Numbered from the stretch's first letter, positions 9,983-20,369 are shown. The stretch is 64,000 bases of DNA from Clostridium massiliamazoniense (GCF_001403635.1 NZ_LN879464.1:1-64000), one strand, 5' to 3'. Translations and numbers: made by a program. The notes: generated by a model not told the origin, from the letters alone.

Positions 9983-12358
9983 CTAATTATTAATTATTAG
10001 ATTTATTTGATTATCTACAGTTTTAAATCCATAATTTAGAGATTCAGTTCCGTATATATTTAAGTTACCTTCTACTGGTGCTTCATAAGTTTTTCCATTT
10101 ATATTAACTCTGATATATAATTTATTACTTGTAGATGCCATAACTAACTGTTTTGGTGTTATTATTGCTTGGAATCCATTATAATTATTCTTATTGTTTG
10201 AGTACCAATTTACATCAACACCAGTTGTTACTGAAACTACTTGTCCATCTAAGTTTTTACTTATTAATTGCATTTTAGTTCCCTTAGGTATTTCTTTTCC
10301 TATATCTACTTTAATATTCATTATATAACCATAAAGCATCCAATATCCACTTTGATATAGTCCAGTTCCTGAATTTACTACTGGATAAGTTTGAGCTTTA
10401 GTTATTATAATATTATTTTTTGAATTTGTTGATATATTATATTGAATTGAATCATTTAATATAAATTTTTCAGTATTATTTATAGGAGTTTCATATATCT
10501 TACCATTTACAATTGTTTCTAAAAATAGAGTATAGTTTTCTCTAACTCCTAATTTATCTAATACTGAATATGGTATTATTCCTTGGAATCCTGAATAATT
10601 ATTTTTATTTATAGAATACCAATTCATAGAAGCGCAATTTATAGTATCTATAATGTTTCCTTGAGTATCTTTAACTAATAATAATTTTGTAGCAGCTTTA
10701 CTAAATATATTATTATTTAAAGATAGATTTCCATTTATTACATAACCATTATTTGTAAAATATCCTACTTCATAACTAGCATTTCCTGCATTTATAGGCT
10801 TTACAGTATTATCTATTTTATTTATAGTTAGTTGATTATTTGAATTTATACTTAACACATAATTTTTATTATATGGACTCTTTATATTATTAGTTAAAGG
10901 GATATAATTTCCATTAACTTCTATATAAAATTTATATGTTTCATCTGATTTCAAAGTTGATAAAATACTTGGTGTAACTATTCCTTGGAATCCTGAATAA
11001 TTATTTTTATTATTTGAATACCAATTAACAGCAGTTGTATTTATTGAATCAATCATTTTATTATTTGAATTCATAATAACTAACTTTTTATTAAGTGATT
11101 TAGGTATATCAACACCATCGATATTTCCATTTATAACTAAATTTTGTTGACTCCAATATGTATCTTCTGTATTTGAGTTTATACTATTTGTTACAGTTAT
11201 TTCTCTAGTTACTCTAGCAGTTTGTCCATAAGAATCTGTTACTGTATAAATTAATGTATAAACTCCTGGAATTTTAGTGTTAACTGTTCCACTTACTTCT
11301 ATCTTTGCAGTTGGATCAGCTTTATCATTTAAAGTTATACCTTTTAATGGATCAAATTGTGAACCAGCACTAATAGTTTTATTAGTAGCACCTTCTATAG
11401 CTATAGTAACTTTATCAATTAGCTTGCCATTATTATTAAACTCATAAACAGACCCATCTATTTTTTTGAATCCTGTTTGCATTACTCCATTATTATCAAA
11501 ATAATATTTACTTCTATCTATTGTTTGCCAACCTGTTTGCATTACTCCATTATTATCAAAATAATATTTACTTCCATCTATTGTTTGCCAACCTGTTTGT
11601 ATTACTCCATTATTATCAAAATAATATATCTTTCCGTCAATTGTTTGTAATCCTGCTTTTGTTACTTTATGTCCATTTTGGAAGTAATATTTATTTCCAT
11701 CAGGTGCAGTATATAATCCATTCATTAAGATTAATCCTTGAGGTGTTATTTTCATATAAGTTGACACACCCTTACTAAAAATTGAAGTTAAAGGTATATA
11801 AGGATTATCTTTTGATATCAGTTTCTTATTATTTAACACTCCAGAGTTTATTAGATGATTAGTATCTTGAAGATTTACTGATATTATATCACCATAATTA
11901 AAAGGTTTATTATTTAATTCATTTATTACTGTACAAACTTGCTCTTTATAAGTTTGTAAACTATATTTAGATTGAAGATTACCATTAAATAAAGTAAATT
12001 TAGCAAATGGACCAACTCCTGAAGTATCTAACAAGTAATTAGTTCCCCAATTTGTAACCTTAATTTTCATGTCAGACTTATTAAAAGATATTTCTCCAGC
12101 AATAAGTAAACCGTTTATACCATTAAAACGCCCTTGAGAAAGTGCATCAACATTATTAGTATATACTATACTATTAGGTAATAAATTTGATTGTGTAGTA
12201 CCTGCATCTACTAAAAGTTTTATATTCTGTACATTAGTATTACTCTGAATTGAAGTTTTACTTTGTATTGTATGTGCTGCTATTGTTGTTCCAATAGTTA
12301 ACACAGTAGTTACTACTAATATTTTTGTTCTTTTTGACACATTAATCTTTCCTTTCAT
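9983..12358 (-). CDS. Secreted surface protein with cell-wall-binding repeats and Ig-like domain
   Basis: 791 residues. The basic N-terminus KGKINVSKRTKILVVTTVL is followed by a hydrophobic stretch, which fits a signal peptide. Residues about 50-205 form an N-terminal module (NGLLIAGEISFNK, TNWGTNYLLDTSGVGPFAKF) shared with two neighbours. Residues about 215-312 hold aromatic repeats (GWQTIDGSKYYFDNNGVMQT) of the choline/cell-wall-binding type. Residues about 315-392 are an Ig-like module (GVYTLIYTVTDSYGQTARVT). Three C-terminal modules follow, each with a motif like NWYSNNKNNYSGFQGI (about 400-505, 530-640 and 660-790). No sortase motif is visible, so attachment is probably by the repeats. 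No catalytic domain is recognised. A good RBS (GAAAGGAAAG) precedes the ATG. Confidence 0.8.
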   Translation of the reverse strand: MKGKINVSKRTKILVVTTVLTIGTTIAAHTIQSKTSIQSNTNVQNIKLLVDAGTTQSNLLPNSIVYTNNVDALSQGRFNGINGLLIAGEISFNKSDMKIKVTNWGTNYLLDTSGVGPFAKFTLFNGNLQSKYSLQTYKEQVCTVINELNNKPFNYGDIISVNLQDTNHLINSGVLNNKKLISKDNPYIPLTSIFSKGVSTYMKITPQGLILMNGLYTAPDGNKYYFQNGHKVTKAGLQTIDGKIYYFDNNGVIQTGWQTIDGSKYYFDNNGVMQTGWQTIDRSKYYFDNNGVMQTGFKKIDGSVYEFNNNGKLIDKVTIAIEGATNKTISAGSQFDPLKGITLNDKADPTAKIEVSGTVNTKIPGVYTLIYTVTDSYGQTARVTREITVTNSINSNTEDTYWSQQNLVINGNIDGVDIPKSLNKKLVIMNSNNKMIDSINTTAVNWYSNNKNNYSGFQGIVTPSILSTLKSDETYKFYIEVNGNYIPLTNNIKSPYNKNYVLSINSNNQLTINKIDNTVKPINAGNASYEVGYFTNNGYVINGNLSLNNNIFSKAATKLLLVKDTQGNIIDTINCASMNWYSINKNNYSGFQGIIPYSVLDKLGVRENYTLFLETIVNGKIYETPINNTEKFILNDSIQYNISTNSKNNIIITKAQTYPVVNSGTGLYQSGYWMLYGYIMNIKVDIGKEIPKGTKMQLISKNLDGQVVSVTTGVDVNWYSNNKNNYNGFQAIITPKQLVMASTSNKLYIRVNINGKTYEAPVEGNLNIYGTESLNYGFKTVDNQINLIINN

Positions 12359-12499
12359 ACTAATTTTTACTTGTTAGAACCATTATAATAAAATTATTAA
12401 TTCAAAGTCTATTACTTTTAAGTTATATGTGTATTTATATGTTTTAAATGTTTTACAAAGCAAAATATAAATAAAAAAATAAATATATTATAGGAGTAT

Positions 12500-12910
12500 A
12501 GGCTGTTGAATAAATAAAATTTATAAATTTAAAATCAAATAATATAATATGATTTAATTTAGCATAATAAGTACTATGTGGAACGCCTAATACTTTACAT
12601 AACTTTTTAACATCATAAATATGCTTATTAACATTCACACTATTTATTATTTTGTCTAGAAATTATGTACATAGCTCTTTTAAGATTTCATTTGCCTCTT
12701 TAATTTTTTTATTATTCTTTATCCGTCCATTGCTATGCCATATTCACTACTTATTTCTGTTACACTCATTCCGGAATTGTATAAATCAGAAATCATTTCT
12801 TTATACTCATCTGTATAATTTTTACTTCCATTCATAGTAGAAACATATCTCTAACTAATATAATTTTACTTAGTTAGATTAAATATATCCACTATTTTAT
12901 ACTAACACCA
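12500..12910 (-). pseudogene. IS3-family remnant joined to a MITE-type end
   Basis: The minus strand carries an OrfA start (KNYTDEYKEMISDLYNSGMS) with EISSEYGIAM at about 12835-12720. A shifted stretch follows, then the OrfB start NVNKHIYDVKKLCKVLGVPH with STYYAKLNH (12640-12560). The terminal sequence at about 12890-12910 (TTTATACTAACACCA) matches the ends of the other IS3 remnants. At 12500 the text AGGCTGTTGAATAAAT matches the end of the MITE-like repeat, so the transposase was cut by, or recombined with, that repeat. Confidence 0.65.
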
Positions 12911-12914
12911 AATA

Positions 12915-13512
12915 TCAAATTCTCACTTTCTTTTATATCCTTTAACTTTTTTAAAATAAAAGTTATAAATGATACAGAAATCTCTTTATAAGGAATTATA
13001 AATTTAAAATTGTAGGTATTTGTAATTTCAAGTAATAATCCTTTAATTTTCTCTTGTAGCTTTATTTCTAATTTATCTGTAACCTTTTACCATAGTTGAT
13101 TAAATAAATTTTCGATACATTCGGTTAATCGTTGACTTCTAAATCTAACAATAGTATTATGTTTTGAAGGGATATTGCCACTGCAAGAGCTATTTAAAAT
13201 TTATATCTCTTCGATAAGCTTTTTCTAAGTCTCTACTTGAATAAGTTCTTTCCATATTTCCATAAATTATTATTCTGAATAATGTTTCAAGTACAATCGT
13301 TGGATTTCTGCCTAGAGTAGAGTAAGTTTCATATAATTTTGAATAATTTAATCCCTCCGTGACTTTAAATAGTAATCTTACAGAATAATCTTCAGGCATA
13401 ATAAAATCTATTACAATTGGTAATCCTATTTGGTAAATTGTAATTATATTCTAATTTAAAATTTTTGCTTTTTTTCGACAAGTATCAAAATTTATTTTGA
13501 TGCAGCCCCTTT
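12915..13512 (-). pseudogene. Truncated IS1182-type element
   Basis: The minus strand carries the N-terminal part of an IS1182-type transposase. EDYSVRLLFKVTEGLNYSKL, YETYSTLGRNPTIVLETLFR and SSRDLEKAYRRDINFK (13399-13190) come first. After a frameshift come SGNIPSKHNTIVRFRSQRLT with ECIENLFNQLW, then LEIKLQEKIKGLLLE. The end GGGGCTGCATCAAAATAAAT near 13510 looks like its terminal repeat. The catalytic middle and the C-terminus are missing. It belongs to a different subtype from the 8335-9963 element, since both ends and sequence differ. Confidence 0.65.
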
Positions 13513-13542
13513 TTTTAATTTTAAAATTAAATATTACTTTAA

Positions 13543-14557
13543 TTAAATAGAAAACTCTTTTATATGTCCATTTAAAATAACTTTAACATATAATTTATTC
13601 TTTCCTAAAATATTCTTTACTTGATCAGGTGCTATTATTACTTGGAATCCATTATAATTTTCTTCATTATTTGAATACCAATTTACATCTATACCATTTA
13701 CTGCTAAGACTACTTTTCCACTTGGTTCTTTACTTACTAATTGCATCTTAGTTCCCTTAGGTATTTCTTTTGGAATATTTTTAGATATTTCTTTATTATT
13801 TAAAACAATATCTCCATTTATAACTAGACTATTATTTTCCCAATATATATCTTCAGTTTTAGAACCTTTAATTACTATATCTCTTGTTACTGAAGCTGTT
13901 TGTCCATAACTATCTTTAACTGTATAAGTTAATTTATATATACCTGGTATATTTGTATCTACAGTTCCACTTACCAAAATTTTAGCTTGAGGATCTTCTC
14001 TATCATTTAAAGTCACACCAGCCATTGGATTAAACTTTGTTCCTAAATTAATATTTGTATTATTCGCACCATTTATACTAATTGAAACAACTCCTTCTAA
14101 ACTTCCTATATTAGGGTTGCTATTTTTAAACTCATAGACCTTTCCATCTATTTTTTTGAAACCAATACACATAATACCGGTGTTTAAATTAAAATAATAC
14201 TTTTTCTCATCTATTATTTGCATTTGCCCGTTGTTATTAAAATAATATTTACTTCCATTTGGAGCAATATTTAGTGTTTAATTTCATTGTATTTTTATTA
14301 AAAGATATTTCTCCTTGAAGTAAAGTTCCTTCTAATCCATTGTCATTACCCGCTTGAACATTATTGGTAAATACTATACTATTAGTTAATAACTTTGATT
14401 GTGTTGAATCTTTTTCTTGAGTATAATTTCGAAGTTTATTATTTTGCACATAAACAACTTTATTTGTTTTATAAGCAATTTATTCTATTTGAGAAACTAA
14501 GCTTCCTAATACTATTGTAGCAGTTGTTACTATAAGTATTTTTATTTTTTTGACATT
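13543..14557 (-). pseudogene. Truncated, frameshifted paralogue of the 9983-12358 surface protein
   Basis: Three pieces align with the intact 791-residue paralogue. The first is a signal-peptide region with a stop (about 14557-14450). The second is LLTNSIVFTNNVQAGNDNG with LEGTLLQGEISFNKNTMKL (14449-14249). The third is a joined piece with one wall-binding repeat, an Ig-like module (GIYKLTYTVKDSYGQTASVT) and a single C-terminal module (VNWYSNNEENYNGFQVII) ending FSI (14223-13543). Most of the N-terminal module and most repeats are lost between the pieces. The 226-codon piece could still be translated but has no export signal. Confidence 0.75.
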
Positions 14558-14739
14558 TATATTTCTCCTTTGTTTATGCACTATTAAATTTATAAATACC
14601 AAAATAAAAATAACATATTCAATTTAAAATTACTTATTAAATATAATAAAATGTTTTTTTAAACGAATAAATTGTATGTGTTATTTATGATTTATGTAAA
14701 TATCTTGGACATAAAAAATCGAATTTTACTAAGCTACAT

Positions 14740-15981
14740 TTTTAGACAGTTTTTCAAACTCATTCGGAGTTTTGTAATCTATAGAAGAATGAAGCCTTTT
14801 ATTGTTATACCAACTTTCAATATATTTAAAAATAGCTATTTTAGCTTCTTCAAAGGTCTTATAAATATTTTTATAAATCTATTTCTTTTTATTATTGCAT
14901 GGAACAATTCTATACATGAATTATCATAAATTAACCCTTTTTTGCTAAATAATTGAATAATATCAAAATTATAATATAAAAACTATTTCATAATAGAACT
15001 ATTTCCAAAATAGAGCGTTTTATATTATGCTGTTTAAATCTCTAAGTAAGAATTTTATTCTACTTTGAGATATTCCCTATAAAAAATTAGATTTATACCT
15101 TTATCTGGAGTTTGAGTATAATAAGCATTTTTTTAAACGGTAAGAACTAAATTACTATCCATCTTTTTATCAAAAGAGTAACCAATTATTTTTTAAATGT
15201 AAATCTAATACAGAAGCTAAATAACACCAATCATTTTGTTGAGTCTTTATATAAGTAATATCCCCTACATATTTTTGATTAAAGTTATTGAAAAATTTCA
15301 TTTTAAAACGTTTTCTAATCCTTCTTTAATTTTTTATTTGATGTTGCTTTAAATTTTTAATTACTATAAATTTAATACCTAACTGGACTATAAATTTTTG
15401 AGTCCTTTTTAAAGACATTTTAAATCCATTTCTAATTAAAATAACATGAATTTTAGGAGTTCCATATCTTCCTTTACTTTCTTATATATTTTAATTGTTT
15501 CAGCCTTAATTTTCTTATTTTCAATTCCTCTATTTGATGCAGTATGATTTAACTTAACATAATAAATGTTACGTGGAACGTCTAATACTTTACATAGCTT
15601 TTTAACACTTTAAATATGCTTATTAATATCCACAATATTTATTATTTTTTCTAGTTTTCCTTTGCAAATATGATCATAGATTTTTTTATATTTCATTTTC
15701 TTTTTTTAATTTAGCAACTTCTTTCATTGTCATAAATTCTTCATCACTGACGTTTAATTTTTTTATTATTCTTTATCCATCCATTTATAGTTGATTTTAC
15801 TATACCTATTCACTGCTTATTTCTGCTACACTCATTTCGGAATTGTATAAATCAGAAATCATTTCTTTATATTCATCTGTATAACTTTTACTTCTACCCA
15901 TAGTAGAAACACATCCTCTCTAACTAAATATAATTTTACTTATTTCGATTAAATGTGTCCACTATTCTATACTAACACCAA
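14740..15981 (-). pseudogene. Full-span but decayed IS3-family element
   Basis: The right end TATTCTATACTAACACCA at 15981 matches the other IS3 remnants. Reading leftwards come OrfA (SYTDEYKEMISDLYNSEMS at about 15890-15830, ending in a stop) and its coiled-coil region. OrfB follows with STYYxK-like scraps near 15560. The OrfB C-terminus, [20 protein letters not shown], lies at 14800-14740. Many stops and frameshifts separate these pieces, so no transposase can be made. At about 1.24 kb it is the longest of the three relics of this element in the window. Confidence 0.7.
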
Positions 15982-16560
15982 TGATTAAGTTATTGAAGTT
16001 CCATTTAACCTTGAGGGAACTAAAAAAATTTGAAATTAGAAATAAAAATGAAGACTTAATCTACACAGGAAATGTTGCTACATTCGCAAATAAATATTAC
16101 CCACAATATAAACCTAATTCAGTAATACAGGTGATTATACTTAAAAATATAATAATTTCAATTATACTTTATATATTTTAATTAAAGATTTAAAAAATAA
16201 TAAATTTAGTAAATTTAACATTCCTATAAAAGAAAATATTAAATGACTATTGATAATGTGGATAAGAATAATTTAATCAAATACATCTAGATATAGAGAC
16301 TATGAACTCAAACTTAAAATAGAAAAAATATGAAACCGTATGTAATTAATTATGATTAAGGAATAAATAGTAGTGAATATTCGAGACTTTATATAAATTC
16401 ATATAAAAACAATTCTATATAGAATCTTGCTTTCTAATACTCATGAATTTTGAAAAAAATAAATTTTAAAATTAATATGTATTTAGAAAAGATAGTTTTT
16501 TTAATTTTAAAATCTAAAATTTTATATAAATCGATTTAGTGATTTTTCATTTATTTTTTA
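15982..16560. other. No supported gene
   Basis: A 66-codon frame at 15981-16181 contains ELKKFEIRNKNEDLIYTGNV, which looks like a scrap of a plasmid protein but lacks an RBS. The rest is AT-rich with no visible structure. Confidence 0.35.
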
Positions 16561-16570
16561 GCTAAAATAT

Positions 16571-16611
16571 GGGAGTTCGTAATCTGTAAATGATTGCGAA
16601 CTCCTTTCTTT
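16571..16611. terminator. Hairpin with T-rich tail
   Basis: GGGAGTTCG (16571-16579) pairs with CGAACTCC (16597-16604), followed by TTTCTTT. It probably ends transcription coming from the left. The same GAACTC word recurs at 16703 and 16725, so this hairpin may also belong to a recombination or operator site. Confidence 0.5.
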
Positions 16612-16862
16612 ATAAGCGTTGAAATTACTTGCTTTAGAGTATATAGATACTTTAAAGTGTTTTTGGAAGGAATTTTTCAAAGTTTATGATATAATAAAAA
16701 TACGAACTCAATTTTACTAAAATGCGAACTCAAAAAGTTTTAAAAATTTTATTTTTTTTGGTGATTTTAGAGTTATTTTTTTATTTTACAAAATAATGAA
16801 ATTTATATATTCAATTAAATTATTTAAATACTATTTTTAATTTATATAGTGGGAGGAATATT

Positions 16863-17462
16863 ATGGGAAGATATAAAACTAATGCTTTAAATACAGAGCA
16901 GTTTGAAAAAATAATACAATGTTTAGTAGATGGAATTCATACAGATAAAGTAATCTTAAAACCAAATAAAGAAACAGCATTTGCATTAACATTGCAAGGA
17001 AATTTAGGTTTAAGAATAGGAGATATAGTAAACTTAAAATTAAATGATTTTGTTTTTGATGGATGGAGATATACTTTAGATATTATAGAAGAAAAAACAC
17101 ATAAATCAAGAAAACAATTTACTGTAAATAAATTTGTCTATGAATATGCACTAAACTATTGCCTGGACAATGGTATTAGAAGAAATAATAAAATGATAAC
17201 AATTGGAGTTAGAGCCATTCAGAAAAATCTTAAAAAAGTAGCAGAGCATCTAGGATATAAGAATATTTCTACTCATAGTTTTAGAAAATATTTTGCTACA
17301 TCTATATATATGGAAAATAACTATAATATTATATTAGTTCAAAAATTGTTGCAGCATACTAAAGCTGATACAACACAAGCATATATAGGAATATCAGAAA
17401 AACAAGTAGAGGATGCACTTGATAAACATGTTATATTACCTAGCTTGGAGAAGAGTAATTAA
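16863..17462 (+). CDS. Short tyrosine recombinase (catalytic domain only)
   Basis: 199 residues, about the size of the catalytic domain alone. The full set of active-site residues is visible: Arg51 (GLRIGDI), Lys78 (EEKTHKSRK), His138-x-x-Arg141 (THSFRKYFA), His165 (LLQHTKA) and the nucleophile Tyr174 (TQAYIG). The N-terminal core-binding domain of XerC/D or phage integrases is missing, as in small resolvase-type tyrosine recombinases of plasmids. It likely resolves multimers or moves an element. GTGGGAGGA precedes the ATG. GAACTC repeats at 16703 and 16725, 22 bp apart, lie upstream and could be its site, which is inference. Confidence 0.85.
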   Translation: MGRYKTNALNTEQFEKIIQCLVDGIHTDKVILKPNKETAFALTLQGNLGLRIGDIVNLKLNDFVFDGWRYTLDIIEEKTHKSRKQFTVNKFVYEYALNYCLDNGIRRNNKMITIGVRAIQKNLKKVAEHLGYKNISTHSFRKYFATSIYMENNYNIILVQKLLQHTKADTTQAYIGISEKQVEDALDKHVILPSLEKSN

Positions 17463-17565
17463 ACAAATTCAACATATAATTTAATTTGTTTACAGGAACC
17501 TTATTTATAGTAATCATTATTTTCACAGTGAGAAATAGATAAGTAAATAATTTGGAGGGAAAAAT

Positions 17566-17832
17566 ATGAAAAATGATAAGTCACTAGAAATTATTTTTAA
17601 AGATGGAGAGTCAATGATAAAGCCAAAAGGGAGTATTACAGATGTTGATTTAGTTAAAAGTATAGCTATGTTATATAATACTTTGCTGTATAATACAGAA
17701 ACAAAAGATAGAGTATTCAAGCACACTGAAGCTATTAAGGATATAATAGAGAAAATACTAACAGCTAAATTAGAAGAGATAGATAAAGAAACTAAAGAGA
17801 ATAATAAAGCACATTTAACTGTTGTGAAGTGA
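17566..17832 (+). CDS. Hypothetical 88-residue protein
   Basis: MKNDKSLEIIFKDGESMIKP is followed by helical, acidic-basic mixed sequence. A good RBS (TTGGAGGG) lies 8 bases upstream. It has no cysteines, signal peptide or membrane span, so a small cytoplasmic protein is likely. Its stop overlaps the next start by 4 bases (GTGA), so it forms a two-gene operon with the 62-residue gene that follows. It resembles small plasmid or phage proteins of unknown role. I do not recognise a family. Confidence 0.55.
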   Translation: MKNDKSLEIIFKDGESMIKPKGSITDVDLVKSIAMLYNTLLYNTETKDRVFKHTEAIKDIIEKILTAKLEEIDKETKENNKAHLTVVK

Positions 17833-18017
17833 TTCAGAAAGAGGGTGGTTATATCGAAATTATTGATAATACTGAAAAATCAGAAGAACAAGAATTAGTC
17901 GAGGATTTGATTCAAGTAGTTACAGTATTTAGTTGCAGACTTCAAGGAAAAAGAGCAAATACAACTAAGAAGATGATTAAGGAGTTGTTAGAAGATGATA
18001 CTTGCGAAAAAAGTTAG
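17829..18017 (+). CDS. Hypothetical 62-residue acidic protein
   Basis: It starts at GTG 17829, overlapping the previous stop (GTGA), with GAAGTGA-type coupling rather than its own strong RBS. It is acidic and helical (EKSEEQELVEDLIQVVTVFS), ending DDTCEKS. The last eight codons overlap the start of the TnpB remnant, so the C-terminus may have been replaced when that element inserted. The function is unknown. Co-transcription with the 88-residue gene is likely. Confidence 0.45.
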   Translation: MIQKEGGYIEIIDNTEKSEEQELVEDLIQVVTVFSCRLQGKRANTTKKMIKELLEDDTCEKS

Positions 18018-19034
18018 ATTATATCCAACAGAAGTTCAAGAGCAAAAGCTATGGTAATCCGTTGGAACTGCAAGATTTATCTATAACTGGATAATTTCAA
18101 GATAAGAAGAAAATTATAAAAATGGTGGAAAGTTTACTCCAGATAATGATTTAAGAAAAGAAATAACTCAAATAAAGAAAACTGAACTTACTTGGCTTAA
18201 AGAAGTTTCTAATAATGTAGCAAAACAGGCAGTTAAAGATGCCTGTGAAAGTCATAAAAGGTTTTTCAAAGGGTTATCTGACAAGCCAAAATTCAAAAGT
18301 AGAAGAAAATCTAAGCCATCATTTTATAATGATAATTATAAGTTGAAAGTTAAAGATAATGCAGTAAATATTGAAAAAGTAGGTTGGGTAAATATCAAAC
18401 CTTATTCTATCCCTTTGAATACTAAATATAGTAATCCACGTATCAGTTTTGACGGGAAGTATTGGTATATATCAGTATGACTTTTAAAAACATCAATAAA
18501 ACTAAAGAAGTCAAAAGGCTTAAAAAAGTCTTAAAGAGAAAACAAAGAAAAGTTAGTCGAAAATATGAAATGAATAAAATTGAAAGTGAGATGAAAAACC
18601 GTTGTCAATTTAAAAAGACTAACAATATTATGAAACCTAAAAAGCAGATTAGATTACTTCATAGAAAATTAGCTAATATAAGAAGTAATCATATTCACCA
18701 AGCAACGAATAAGATAGTGAAAACCAAGCCATCTAGAGTTGTTATGGAAACACTTAATATAAAGGGGATGATGAAAAATCGTCATTTATCAAAAGCTATT
18801 GCAGAGCAATGTTTATATGATTTTAAAGTTAAAATAAAATATAAATGTGAATTTTATGGAATAGAATTTGTAGAAACTGATAAGTGGTTTCCTTCGTCAA
18901 AAACTTGTAGTAAGTGTGGAACTGTCAAGAAAGATTTAAAACTTAAAGATAGAGTTTATCAATGTTCTTGTGGACTAAAGATAGACAGAGACTTTAATGC
19001 TTCAATTAATCTTTCCAAATATAAATTAGCATAA
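17995..19034 (+). pseudogene. tnpB: TnpB (IS200/IS605 family) with stops, a frameshift and a lost RuvC-I box
   Basis: It starts MILAKKVRLYPTEVQEQKLW with in-frame stops at 18055 and 18103. It continues SNNVAKQAVKDACESHKRFF and KPKFKSRRKSKPSFYNDNY to YWYISV, where TGA at 18478 ends the frame. A shifted frame then gives KTKEVKRLKKVLKRKQRKVS, VVMETLNIKGMM (RuvC-II Glu), CSKCG plus CSC zinc-finger cysteines and DRDFNAS (RuvC-III Asp). Compared with the family, the segment between YWYISV and the KTKEVKRL helix that carries the GIDLG box is missing, so the first catalytic Asp is gone. TnpB is an RNA-guided nuclease; this copy is dead. No tnpA is present. Confidence 0.9.
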
Positions 19035-19190
19035 TATCAACTAAAAGATAATGCTAATATGTACCATTCGTTATATGGGAATTTAAGCCCTCGGACTGTC
19101 ACATCAAATGAAAGTAGTATGTGATTTATCACTACAAAATCAGACAGGTTGAACAGGGAATCAAACAAGATTTATAGATATTTATAGATT
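19035..19190 (+). ncRNA. Probable omega-RNA (right-end RNA) remnant of the IS605-type element
   Basis: Directly after tnpB the sequence has GGGAATTTAAGCCCTCGGAC (about 19078-19097), a small stem (GGG-x-CCC). It is followed by a longer imperfect hairpin and ACAGGTTGAACAGGGAATC. This layout, with a GGGAATTTAAxCCC stem 3' of tnpB, is typical of the guide RNA and right end of IS605-family elements. The guide would be whatever follows the element end, whose exact edge I cannot fix. With tnpB dead it is probably inert. Confidence 0.5.
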
Positions 19191-19214
19191 TTTGGCAACG
19201 GCCTTGTTATAATA

Positions 19215-19364
19215 ACTCTTGCTCGTATTTATCTAAATAACTACCTAAGTCTAAATCATAAATATTTATTAACTTTTCCAGCATTAAAATTTCTTCTTTA
19301 TATACATTAAAGCAATAATAATTTTTATCTCTTAACTCAATTACCTCTTCTTTATAGTGTTATA
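19215..19364 (-). pseudogene. C-terminal fragment of an unidentified protein
   Basis: The minus strand is open for about 50 codons and reads HYKEEVIELRDKNYYCFNVY, then KEEILMLEKLINIYDLDLGS, ending YLDKYEQELL. Its composition is typical of a real Clostridium protein, but it has no start codon or RBS before the frame breaks at about 19365. It is the 3' end of a gene whose front was lost, perhaps when the IS605-type element arrived. Confidence 0.45.
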
Positions 19365-19391
19365 AAAATTATTTAAAGGAGACTATTTATT

Positions 19392-19611
19392 GTGAAAGTA
19401 AGCGAAGTATTGAGTGTAGAAAATCTTAATAAAGAATTCATCTGTGAAAGCAATGGATGTAGAGTAAAAAAACGTATGAAGACAACTATATTTCTTGGGT
19501 AATAGTGTTGGAAAAAGTGAAGAGAATTGGGAACCTTCATATTTATCGCATGTATGGATTGATTCAGATTATGAAAGAATTAAAAAAGATGAAGATAACA
19601 AAAGTAATTAA
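19392..19611 (+). pseudogene. Frameshifted small gene
   Basis: From GTG at 19392, with RBS AAAGGAGA just upstream, the frame reads VKVSEVLSVENLNKEFICES and NGCRVKKR. It then loses sense. Another frame picks up with NSVGKSEENWEPSYLSHVWI and DSDYERIKKDEDNKSN to a stop at about 19611. The two parts together would make a protein of about 70 residues. The break is near 19475-19500. The family is unknown. Confidence 0.45.
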
Positions 19612-19773
19612 ATATAATCCAGAAGTTATTATCGCTTTTAATATATTGCTTTTAGTATTAATACTTATGATATTTTTTGTATAAAAGCTCATAAAATAAT
19701 AAATAAATATTGATATATGTTAAAATAAAAGTAGAGATTTAGTAAAAGATAAATAGATAGGAGTGTGATCTTA

Positions 19774-20349
19774 ATGCCACTACTAGATGATAGAGAATTT
19801 GAGAAACAATCAAATTTTGAAACTTACAAAAGATTAGAAAGAGAGAGAGAAGAAAAAGTAGAGTTTGGTAATGGACATATATTAATGTCTTCATCAACTT
19901 CTATTATTCACAATTTACTTATAAAAAGAATTTCAAGGAATTTAGATAAATATTTAAATCCTAAAGGATGTGATTCATTTACTGAATCTATAGAGATTAT
20001 ATTAGATAGAGATGAAAAAATCTATAGATTTAAACCAGATATTTTTGTGTTTTGCAAGGACCAATTAAATATGGTTGGTCAATCTATCAAAGGAACTCCA
20101 CCTTTAATATTTGAAGTAGTATCAAAGTCTAATGATACTGTCTATAAAAGAAAGTATTATGCTGATTGCGGAGTTTTAGAATATTGTTTAGTATATCAAG
20201 ACGGTTCTATAGAACAGCTAAGATTAGAAGATGGAATGTATAGAGTTATAAATATATTAAAAAAAGATGATATCTATAATTCTATTGCTTTTCCAGGTGT
20301 TAATTTTAAATTAAAAGATATATTTTCAGAGTTAGAGATATATAGATAA
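19774..20349 (+). CDS. Uma2-family (DUF820) PD-(D/E)XK-like protein
   Basis: 191 residues. The pattern is typical of the Uma2 family: EKVEFGNGHILMSS with H-N-LLIKRISRNLDKYL, then the nuclease-like core YRFKPDIFVF (the PD), PPLIFEVVSKSN (E-x-V) and KRKYYADCGVLEYCLVY. The fold is that of PD-(D/E)XK restriction-type nucleases. Members are common in bacterial genomes and mobile elements and their role is unproven. I start at ATG 19774 because AGGAG lies about 10 bases before it; the upstream GTG at 19765 is too close. A terminator follows at once, so it is monocistronic. Confidence 0.8.
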   Translation: MPLLDDREFEKQSNFETYKRLEREREEKVEFGNGHILMSSSTSIIHNLLIKRISRNLDKYLNPKGCDSFTESIEIILDRDEKIYRFKPDIFVFCKDQLNMVGQSIKGTPPLIFEVVSKSNDTVYKRKYYADCGVLEYCLVYQDGSIEQLRLEDGMYRVINILKKDDIYNSIAFPGVNFKLKDIFSELEIYR

Positions 20350-20369
20350 AGAAAAAAATAAATAGAAGT

